Source: an uncultured Bacteriovorax sp.
GTDB lineage: Bacteria > Bdellovibrionota > Bacteriovoracia > Bacteriovoracales > Bacteriovoracaceae
Reading direction: 5' to 3'
NCBI GenBank assembly: GCA_943914745.1
Contig: CALUDF010000035.1
Location: 1 to 14,574 of the forward strand
DNA length: 14,574 nt
Every line of letters starts with the position of its first letter. Position 1 is the first letter of the stretch. Below, in pieces: positions 6,584-12,713 of this stretch. Below the pieces are notes generated by a model, which was given only the letters and a program-made list of their open reading frames with translations, was not told the DNA's origin and did no database searches. Both the position numbers and the translations under genes were made by a program.

Positions 6584-7825
6584 ATGGAAAGACCGAGTTA
6601 TCTTCATAAATATATGTTCGATTGGGAAATTTTTGATGTCGTCATCGGCGGAAGGTCGGCGCTCGATACAAAAAATTTTCTCGGGCCTATGTCGACGATT
6701 GAAGAGGTCAACCAGTTTCTTAAAGGCTACGGACTTGATCCAAACGACCATGTGGCCAAATCAGAGCTCTTTGGGAATTTCCAGGAGGCCATGCAGTTTA
6801 TCCGCAGGTACTTTTTAAGAGAAGGAAACCCGGATGGCCTTGAATTAAAAGTTCCCAATTCCCTTCTTATGATTTCTGACATCAGCCAGCTTTTTCTCAT
6901 GGCTACCGATGATAATATCGTCAAGAAAGAGGACAAACTCTGGGCCGAAGTGGTCCTAAAAGTCATGCACACAATCATGCATGCTGATAAGGATCTTCGT
7001 TCGAACTATTTTAGCATCGTTCAAACTCAAATCTTTGACCGTTTTTATAAATATGTTTTTAGAAGTGATGATGACAAACTTTTTCTTGGAGTCAAAGGCA
7101 CTGACGACCGCGTGCCGCTAGTTGATTTTGAAACGAAATCAAAAAAAACTCGCGAGAGTGTTATTATCAAGCTTCTACATAAAGCAGAAAACGTAGCAGA
7201 AGAGCTTTTTGACCGAGTCGGTGTGCGCTTTGTGACTCATACGCGTTTTGATTCATTGAGACTCATCCGCTTTCTCATGGAAAAAAATATTGTCATCCCT
7301 CACAACAATAAGCCCAGCCGCGCTGTGAATACGATGATTGATATGGTGAAGTTCAAAGAGGCGCATCAGTCTCTTTTAAAAATGGCCATCAGGAATAATC
7401 TCTCTGAAGAGCGCTTTGTTGCTGCAATGGAAAGAGCGGCACTTGAAGCTCAACTGCAGCCGGCGGAGAGCGAACGCAATAAGCACACTTCGAAAGCTTA
7501 CCAGTCGATTCAGTTCACCTGCCGTCAGCTGATTGAATATAAAAATCCTTTCTTGCAAGAATTTAACGACCTAAGAAGGATCGCTAAAAATTCTAATCCG
7601 GAAGAAAATGAGCTGGCCCGCAGAGTCCTCAATATGGACATCTCGCTAGTCGCCAGAGACATTCGTTTCTTTTACCCGTATGAAATTCAAGTTGTGGACC
7701 AAGAGGCGTTTAAGGCCAACTCGCAAGGGGAAGCCTCTCACCAGGAATATAAACGCCAGCAAGTCAGATCAGCGATGAAGCGCGTTTTTAAATCCATCAT
7801 CGAATACAAACAAATTACGCTTTAA
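6584..7825 (+). CDS. Divergent RelA/SpoT-type nucleotidyltransferase-fold protein (uncharacterised)
   Basis: This 413-residue soluble protein is probably a conserved hypothetical of deltaproteobacteria-like lineages. I see, in order, the conserved blocks of the (p)ppGpp synthetase domain. These are K188-x3-S192-x3-K196 (RelA: RxKx3Sx3K, with the first Arg replaced by Ser), D210-R-V-G-V-R215 (the D-xx-G-x-R strand carrying the metal-binding Asp), K304-A-Y-Q-S-I-Q310 (RelA NGYQSLH, with NG to KA and H to Q), E367-I-Q-V (RelA VEIQIRT, catalytic Glu), and G382-E-A-S-H-Q-E-Y-K390 (RelA GxAAHWxYK). The catalytic Asp and Glu equivalents remain; several nucleotide-binding residues differ, so it may be inactive, use another substrate, or sense nucleotides. 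The first 160 residues are helical and unlike the SpoT HD domain. No TGS or ACT domain follows. Its ribosome site is AAAAGG, 6 bases before the ATG. Its last 11 bases overlap the convergent hydrolase gene. The fold call is mine from motifs alone. Confidence 0.8.
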   Translation: MERPSYLHKYMFDWEIFDVVIGGRSALDTKNFLGPMSTIEEVNQFLKGYGLDPNDHVAKSELFGNFQEAMQFIRRYFLREGNPDGLELKVPNSLLMISDISQLFLMATDDNIVKKEDKLWAEVVLKVMHTIMHADKDLRSNYFSIVQTQIFDRFYKYVFRSDDDKLFLGVKGTDDRVPLVDFETKSKKTRESVIIKLLHKAENVAEELFDRVGVRFVTHTRFDSLRLIRFLMEKNIVIPHNNKPSRAVNTMIDMVKFKEAHQSLLKMAIRNNLSEERFVAAMERAALEAQLQPAESERNKHTSKAYQSIQFTCRQLIEYKNPFLQEFNDLRRIAKNSNPEENELARRVLNMDISLVARDIRFFYPYEIQVVDQEAFKANSQGEASHQEYKRQQVRSAMKRVFKSIIEYKQITL

Positions 7826-8711
7826 GGGCTCTTTTCGTAAACTGATTGATCCTGTAGTTGATCATGTCGGGAAAATCCGCCTGTGGAACGTGTGAGCCGT
7901 CTTTGACGATGTAGAGTTGGCTGTTGGGCAAATTCTTAGTCAGTATTTGTTGCAAGTAGTTTGGGATGATTTTATCTTTGTCGCCACCAATGACCAGCGT
8001 TGGAGTGCGGATGGACTCCAGGTGATTGATCACGTCGTGGTCATGCATAAGTTTTAAAAGGTGAAAAAAGAGTGTTTCGGGAAGCTCACTGATTTTTTTC
8101 ATGTAAAGCTGCACGAATTCCATCTCAACTTGTTTCTTATTGAAGCCGCCATCGAAGATGGCATATTGAGCGATGGGGTTTTTGAATGAGTGTTTCCAGA
8201 CGGCCTTATAGAGCTCCGGGTATTTCTTAGTGAAGGCCTCAATGAAAGGCATGGTGATGTCGACGACGTTTGAGTCGAACATGATGTCCTGTGGGGGAAC
8301 GACGGTACCGGAAATCAAGACCTGGGCACCTACGTCTTCAGGATAGCGACGGGCGTGCTCAAGGCAAATGTTGACTCCCATGCTGTGGCCTACAAAGAGA
8401 GTTTTTTTGATGTTGAGTTCAACTAAGAGTTCATGGAGGTCTTTAGCGATATTGGGAAAATTGCATGTTTCCATGTCGCCATCGCATGAAGAGGCGTAGT
8501 GGAAGCGGTAGTCATGCAAAAGGATTTGATAACCTTGTTCTTCGAAAAATGGGATCTGGTATTTAAAGTGGTTGTTGCTGCAGAGAAGGCCGTAGATAAA
8601 AACGACGACGGGCTTATCGGGGTTGATTTCTTGTAAGGCGAAGTTCGTATTGTAAAAAAGACGGATGCCATCGCTGGTGTAAAAGTAATTGGGGTGGTTT
8701 TTTTTAAACAT
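7815..8711 (-). CDS. Alpha/beta hydrolase
   Basis: This 298-residue protein has a full alpha/beta-hydrolase catalytic set: nucleophile elbow G108-H-S110-M-G112, acid D246 in GGDKDKIIP, and H274 in DGSHVPQ. The N-terminal strand VVVFIYGLL (36-43) carries the oxyanion segment, with Tyr-Gly in place of the common His-Gly. A helical lid lies at about 150-230. No signal peptide is visible, so it is probably cytoplasmic. Substrate is unknown; esterases, lactonases and C-C hydrolases share this pattern. Its ATG overlaps the stop of the FHA gene by 8 bases (shared ATGTTTAA), implying translational coupling and perhaps shared function. It is the last gene of the cluster beginning near 12649. The 3' end overlaps the convergent RelA/SpoT-like gene by 11 bases, and no terminator is visible there. 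Confidence 0.9.
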   Translation of the reverse strand: MFKKNHPNYFYTSDGIRLFYNTNFALQEINPDKPVVVFIYGLLCSNNHFKYQIPFFEEQGYQILLHDYRFHYASSCDGDMETCNFPNIAKDLHELLVELNIKKTLFVGHSMGVNICLEHARRYPEDVGAQVLISGTVVPPQDIMFDSNVVDITMPFIEAFTKKYPELYKAVWKHSFKNPIAQYAIFDGGFNKKQVEMEFVQLYMKKISELPETLFFHLLKLMHDHDVINHLESIRTPTLVIGGDKDKIIPNYLQQILTKNLPNSQLYIVKDGSHVPQADFPDMINYRINQFTKRALKA

Positions 8712-9168
8712 GCTGATCTTTCTTGTCTTTCTCTTTTTCCGCTTTCTCTTCTATTTCAACGAGCATCTCTTCAATGAAGTCTAGGGCAAAGCGCAGCTCT
8801 TTTGCGTTCGCTTCAAAACCTTGGAAGGCTTCACTCAAGTCAGTCTCATTCGTCGTGAGTGCAAAGCCATGGATTTTGATTTTGTTTTCACCAAAGGAAA
8901 TGACATCACTGGGACGGACTTTAAGGACGCCGCTGATTTTTTTTCCGTTGACGAAAAAAAACGGAGTGCGGGTCAGGCTTCTGACTACTAGTCCTGGCCC
9001 ATGTTTATCTTGAATGATTTCAATTGTCATGTACTGGAGTGGGAATTCGCGGTCTAAAAAGATGAGGTCGTTTTTTTTAGATCGGCCGATGTGGACGTGG
9101 TTGAATTCGAACTCGTAGAGGCCTATGGCTAAGGGGTCACTTGATGTGAGGATTTCCAGGTGAATCAT
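8704..9168 (-). CDS. FHA-domain protein with degenerate phosphothreonine pocket
   Basis: The 154 residues form one forkhead-associated (FHA) beta-sandwich, about 1-103, followed by a charged helical tail (about 108-154) rich in Glu and Lys that may form a coiled coil. FHA landmarks are H26-I-G-R29-S-K-K-N-D-L34, the V73-N-G-K-K strand, and R85-P-S-D-V-I-S-F-G93 near the end. FHA domains usually bind phosphothreonine, but the SxxH block that follows GR is replaced by FPLQYMTI (42-49), so binding may be lost or altered. I chose the ATG at 9168 (MIHLEIL). A TTG at 9192 in frame is also possible, but it would place the strong extended -10 (9175-9183) inside the gene. No Shine-Dalgarno precedes the ATG. 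The gene lies 71 bases after recG and overlaps the hydrolase start. Confidence 0.88.
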   Translation of the reverse strand: MIHLEILTSSDPLAIGLYEFEFNHVHIGRSKKNDLIFLDREFPLQYMTIEIIQDKHGPGLVVRSLTRTPFFFVNGKKISGVLKVRPSDVISFGENKIKIHGFALTTNETDLSEAFQGFEANAKELRFALDFIEEMLVEIEEKAEKEKDKKDQHV

Positions 9169-9174
9169 GTTTTG

Positions 9175-9183
9175 ATTATAGCA
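9175..9183 (-). promoter_or_regulatory. Extended -10 promoter of the FHA gene, probably giving a leaderless mRNA
   Basis: The minus strand reads TGCTATAAT, a perfect extended -10. The next bases are CAAAAC and then the ATG, whose A is the 7th base after the hexamer, the normal position of a transcription start. There is no Shine-Dalgarno. This suggests a leaderless transcript of the FHA and hydrolase genes, separate from the upstream operon. Confidence 0.55.
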
Positions 9184-9239
9184 AATTGCCAAGGATTTAC
9201 AGCCGGCATTTTTAGTTGCTGAATCTATTTATCGGGTAT

Positions 9240-11393
9240 TTAAACAGTCGTGAAAATACGAGAGTCATTAGAGAACTTCTCCAAGAGTCTTGAGATGTCC
9301 GGGTCTTCTGTCTTAATGAGAAGGAAAGCATCTTCCCTGGCCTGATAAAGAATATCGGCATGAAGAACAATGTTGGCCAGGCGTTTTTGCGCCTGACTGC
9401 CGGACTGGTCTGTTCCAAAAAGATCCCCTTCACCACGGAGTTTTAAATCTTCTTCGGCGATCTTGAAGCCATCAGTGTTATTTTCGATAACCTTGAGTCT
9501 TTCCATCGAGAGAGTGGAGATTTTTTTATCATTCACGAGAAAGCAGAATCCTGGTTTATCCCCGCGACCAACGCGTCCACGCAGCTGGTGGAGGGAAGAG
9601 AGACCGAAGCGCTCAGGGTTGATGATCGCCATGATCGTCGCGTTTAAGACGTTGATCCCAACTTCGATGACGCTGGTTGAGACGAGAATGTCGATATTGT
9701 GCCCCTTAAAATCGGTGAACATTTTGGCCTTTTCATCGGCCTTCATCTGTCCATGGAGCCCTTCCACGCGAAACTTCGGGAAGTATTTGCGGTACCTCTC
9801 CAGAGTGTCCGTCAGGTTGTGGAAGTCTTGCTCAGCGCTTTCGTTAATCGCAGGAACGACAACGTAGACTTGCTCTCCCAGGGATAATCTGGTCATGAGG
9901 AAATTTAAGTATTGTTGGTAAGTCTCTTCTGTCACGATTCTGGTTTTGTGTCCTTTTCGTCCAATTGGCATTGTCTTGATTGAAGAAATATCTAAGTCCC
10001 CATACTGTGTGAGACTTAATGATCTTGGAATGGGAGTCGCTGACATGATCAGGCAGTGAGTGCCCTGGCCTTTACTGGTGAGCTTAATTCTTTGGTCGAC
10101 ACCAAACTTGTGTTGCTCATCGATGATCGCAAGTGCCAACTCTTTAAATTGGATTGTCTCTTGGATCAGTGAGTGTGTCCCAATGATAAAATTAATGTCG
10201 CCACTTAATAAGTCGGCTTGGATTTGTTTTTTTTCTCTGGCCGGAGTTGATCCCAGAATCAAGCGGAATTTAACGGTGTCATCGCCAAAGAGCTCTCTGG
10301 CAGAAGCGAAGTGCTGCATGGCCAGTGCTTCTGTCGGGCACATTAAAGCGGTCTGTCCGCCGTTTTCAATGACGATCATGGCGGCGATCATGGCCACTGT
10401 TGTTTTCCCACAACCGACATCTCCTTGGACGAGCCTCATCATCGGATGCTCGCTTTTTAAGTCGCGGCGGATGTCTTGAAGAGTTTTGGCCTGGTCAACT
10501 GTCAGTTCATAGGGATAAAGCTGGGCAAAAGAAGAATAGACCTCTTCACTGACCTCATATTTTTTAGCTTTGGGTTTCTTAAAGTATTTTCTTCTGAGGT
10601 AGATTTTTAATTGGTCTTCGAAGAACTCTTCGTAAATCAGACGGTTTTCTGCGCGCTTTTCCAGGTCGGGATTGGGCTTGATTTTAGCGTGGATGACTTT
10701 AAAAGAGTCACCGAGCGAGAGGAAATTATTTTTTCCAATCAAGCTCTTTGGCAGTGTCTCAGGAATATTGTCCCAAAGATTTTTGGGAATTTTATCGATG
10801 AATTTTTTTACCTGAATGCCGGGAACCGTATTAATCGTTGGGTATTGGATTTTGAGTTCGTTGGAGACTGTCACAAAAGGCGAGGGGTCATCGGGAGTTT
10901 CCAGAGGGAAAAAATCCGGGTTGGCGAACTGGTGTTGGCCGTTAAAGACGGAAGCTTCGCCCATGAATTCAATATAAGTGCACTTAGAGATTTTTGAAGT
11001 GACTGAGCCGTAAGAGTTAAACCATTTTAAGGTCAAGATTTTATCAGAGAGTAAATCCTGAACATGCACCATGATGTTATAGAGCATGGCCTTGCCTCGG
11101 CCGCGGATGCGAAAGTTTGGCTTGGCCTGGACGTTTAAGACTTTAGCGCGCCCAATGAAAATGCGTCCTTCTTCGATGTGCTCAAAGCTTCGAAGGGGAG
11201 GAAGCTCGACGACTCTTAGGGGAAAGACCCAGAGAAAATCAGAGACTTCTGTGATGCCGGCAAGAATGAGCTTTTCGTAGGATTTTTTTGAGGCTTTACC
11301 GAGCAGGTCCTCAAGGCTTGAAGACCATGTCAGTTCTTTTTTGGATGTTTTTTTATCACTCAACGAATTCAAATGATTCAATCTCGTATTCAA
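9240..11393 (-). CDS. recG: ATP-dependent DNA helicase RecG
   Basis: RecG remodels stalled replication forks and branch-migrates Holliday junctions and R/D-loops. The 717 residues have an N-terminal wedge/OB region (about 65-165) that grips branched DNA, and superfamily 2 helicase lobes. The motifs are Walker A G324-D-V-G-C-G-K-T331, D425-E-Q-H428 (motif II) followed by KFGVDQR, SATPIPR at 451-457 (motif III), STSVIEVGINVLNAT (motif V; most RecG proteins have Asp where this has Asn), and QLRGRVGRG at 603-611 (motif VI). The RecG-specific C-terminal GEGDLFGTDQSG is present. No ATG is available near the start. I chose the TTG at 11393 because AAAGG (11403-11399) lies 5 bases upstream; the GTG at 11399 overlaps that ribosome site. 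Either start overlaps the end of greA by about 40 bases, implying translational coupling. Confidence 0.96.
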   Translation of the reverse strand: MNTRLNHLNSLSDKKTSKKELTWSSSLEDLLGKASKKSYEKLILAGITEVSDFLWVFPLRVVELPPLRSFEHIEEGRIFIGRAKVLNVQAKPNFRIRGRGKAMLYNIMVHVQDLLSDKILTLKWFNSYGSVTSKISKCTYIEFMGEASVFNGQHQFANPDFFPLETPDDPSPFVTVSNELKIQYPTINTVPGIQVKKFIDKIPKNLWDNIPETLPKSLIGKNNFLSLGDSFKVIHAKIKPNPDLEKRAENRLIYEEFFEDQLKIYLRRKYFKKPKAKKYEVSEEVYSSFAQLYPYELTVDQAKTLQDIRRDLKSEHPMMRLVQGDVGCGKTTVAMIAAMIVIENGGQTALMCPTEALAMQHFASARELFGDDTVKFRLILGSTPAREKKQIQADLLSGDINFIIGTHSLIQETIQFKELALAIIDEQHKFGVDQRIKLTSKGQGTHCLIMSATPIPRSLSLTQYGDLDISSIKTMPIGRKGHKTRIVTEETYQQYLNFLMTRLSLGEQVYVVVPAINESAEQDFHNLTDTLERYRKYFPKFRVEGLHGQMKADEKAKMFTDFKGHNIDILVSTSVIEVGINVLNATIMAIINPERFGLSSLHQLRGRVGRGDKPGFCFLVNDKKISTLSMERLKVIENNTDGFKIAEEDLKLRGEGDLFGTDQSGSQAQKRLANIVLHADILYQAREDAFLLIKTEDPDISRLLEKFSNDSRIFTTV

Positions 11394-11832
11394 TGTCACC
11401 TTTGGGTGCTTTCACGATAACTGTATCGCCTTCTTCTTTTCCGATGAGCGCTTTGCCCAAGGGACTATTATATGAAATTTTGTTGTCGCGGATATCTGAT
11501 TCATCCTCACCAACGATCTTATAAGTGATGTTGATGTTCTTATTGACGTCTAATAGAGACACGGTGGCACCAAAGACAACTTTTGTGCTTTTAATTTTGC
11601 TGATATCAACGACACGGGAGCGCGCCAGGACTCCTTGGAGCTGAGCAATGCGTCCTTCGACGATGCCTTGTTTTTCTTTAGCTGCGTGATACTCGGCATT
11701 TTCTTTTAAGTCGCCGAGCTCGCGAGCTTCAGCAATCGCCACCTTAAGCTCTTCGCGCTCAACTTTAACAAGTTGATTGAGTTCGGCTTCTAGCTTATTT
11801 TTACCAGCTAATGTGATTGGCAATTCGTCCAT
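11356..11832 (-). CDS. greA: Transcription elongation factor GreA
   Basis: GreA enters the RNA polymerase secondary channel and stimulates cleavage of backtracked RNA. The 158 residues equal the E. coli length. The N-terminal coiled coil carries the tip acidic residues D41 and E44 in ELGDLKENAEYHAAKEKQG (38-56), and the C-terminal FKBP-like domain has the typical GATVSLLDV and the SYNSPLGKALIGKEEGD segment. I chose the ATG at 11832 (MDELPITLAG), which has AGGA 9 bases upstream; a 12-residue extension to 11868 would overlap the preceding gene and is not family-like. It sits 10 bases after the Cys-rich gene and overlaps recG. Confidence 0.97.
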   Translation of the reverse strand: MDELPITLAGKNKLEAELNQLVKVEREELKVAIAEARELGDLKENAEYHAAKEKQGIVEGRIAQLQGVLARSRVVDISKIKSTKVVFGATVSLLDVNKNINITYKIVGEDESDIRDNKISYNSPLGKALIGKEEGDTVIVKAPKGDIEYEIESFEFVE

Positions 11833-11842
11833 GGTCTTAGTC

Positions 11843-12133
11843 CTATTTTTTAAAAAGTGAAGCTGCAAGGTCTTTTAAATCGTCCGCAGAAGGACCAGCT
11901 TGAGATCCGTCTGAGAGATTGAAGTAGTCACAAAAGTTAGCCTTTTCTTTATCAACGAGTCTGTCGGCGTTTGTTTCGCGGCATTCGTTATAGACCTTTG
12001 GGTCATAGAAAGTACACATTCTACAACAATGCAAGCTTGTAGAGCAATAGGGACACTCTTCAGTTCTGGTGACTTTGAAAGCTCCCAGTATGGGAATCGT
12101 TTTGTTGCAATGATAACAAGTAATATTCTTCAT
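11843..12133 (-). CDS. Small Cys-rich, probably zinc-binding protein
   Basis: This 96-residue protein has nine cysteines: C6-x2-C9, C27-x2-C30, C36, C37-x2-C40, C51 and C68. The first two pairs form a zinc-ribbon-like pattern (CYHC ... CPYC). The second half, CRMCTFYDPKVYNEC followed by DKEKANFCDYF, looks like a conserved four-Cys module I recall from small hypothetical proteins in several bacterial phyla, but I cannot name the family. The last about 20 residues are a short amphipathic helix. Metal binding is inferred from Cys spacing; an iron-sulfur role is less likely but possible. The ATG at 12133 has TAGG about 9 bases upstream. It lies between the membrane hypothetical (15 bases away) and greA (10 bases), so it is almost certainly co-transcribed with greA and recG. 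Confidence 0.88.
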   Translation of the reverse strand: MKNITCYHCNKTIPILGAFKVTRTEECPYCSTSLHCCRMCTFYDPKVYNECRETNADRLVDKEKANFCDYFNLSDGSQAGPSADDLKDLAASLFKK

Positions 12134-12148
12134 TTGAAATCGACCTAT

Positions 12149-12649
12149 TTAAAAGGTCCATTGCTGCACAAGACCTAATTTAACATCAGAAAAATTAACC
12201 TGGCTTTGTGACGCTTCTGGACTGAAATAGATTTTTGGTAAATTGCGTTTGTTGTATTCTTCAATTGCTTTATTTAGGTTAGCTTCATTGGCCACTTCAA
12301 GAGTGCGGGCAACAAGAAAGTTTACGAGAATAGTGGTCGCTCCAGCGATGATAAAGAGCCTTCTGTCCTCAGAGTCAGAATTAAAGAACCCGTAGAGCAG
12401 AAGCCCGGTCCCAGCTGTACCAAGGACTGCTGAAGGCCATTGAAGACCTGAGTTTTTTTGGTAAGTGTTCAGGTATTGCAAAGCCTGGGGATCTTTTTCG
12501 ATGTGGTAGCGAAGACCTTCACCTTTTTCAGAAGTGTTTGCGTCTATAAGGACTTCTTGATAGTTGATGATGGCGACGCGCGAGCACGTTTCAACGGCGT
12601 GAGCGTTAAGCGAACTAAAAATAAATAAGAAAATCAAAAAAAACCGCAA
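12149..12649 (-). CDS. Hypothetical secreted/membrane protein with signal peptide and two hydrophobic helices
   Basis: I do not recognise this 166-residue protein. It begins with a Sec-type signal peptide (RFFLIFLFIFSSLNAHA) with likely cleavage after AHA, residue 18. A polar segment of about 50 residues follows, then two hydrophobic helices at about 71-89 and 97-114 joined by a short charged loop (NSDSEDRR). The last 25 residues look like beta strands ending in an aromatic residue (WTF), reminiscent of, but not proof of, an outer-membrane C-terminal signal. I chose the TTG at 12649: the ribosome site GAGG (12658-12655) lies 5 bases before it, whereas the GTG at 12655 overlaps GAGG. It is the first gene of the greA-recG cluster and diverges from the ubiB homologue. 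Confidence 0.82.
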   Translation of the reverse strand: MRFFLIFLFIFSSLNAHAVETCSRVAIINYQEVLIDANTSEKGEGLRYHIEKDPQALQYLNTYQKNSGLQWPSAVLGTAGTGLLLYGFFNSDSEDRRLFIIAGATTILVNFLVARTLEVANEANLNKAIEEYNKRNLPKIYFSPEASQSQVNFSDVKLGLVQQWTF

Positions 12650-12675
12650 AATCACCTCAATTGTTCTTATTTTCG

Positions 12676-12683
12676 ATTATAAT
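12676..12683. promoter_or_regulatory. Symmetric -10 element ATTATAAT for divergent transcription
   Basis: The palindrome ATTATAAT contains a perfect TATAAT on the plus strand (12678-12683) and another on the minus strand (12681-12676). The plus-strand start would be near 12690, giving a leader of about 24 nt before the UbiB-family ATG; the minus-strand start would be near 12669, about 20 nt before the first gene of the greA-recG cluster. -35 elements are poor on both sides (TTGAAT lies 15 bases upstream on the minus strand). Confidence 0.5.
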
Positions 12684-12713
12684 ATAGCCACATCTCATTC
12701 AAAAGGTTTTTTC

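Noticed and set aside
9463..11524. Several plus-strand open frames of 60-140 codons across recG and greA
   Set aside because: They are antisense shadows of well-conserved genes, with low-complexity translations and no domain signatures.
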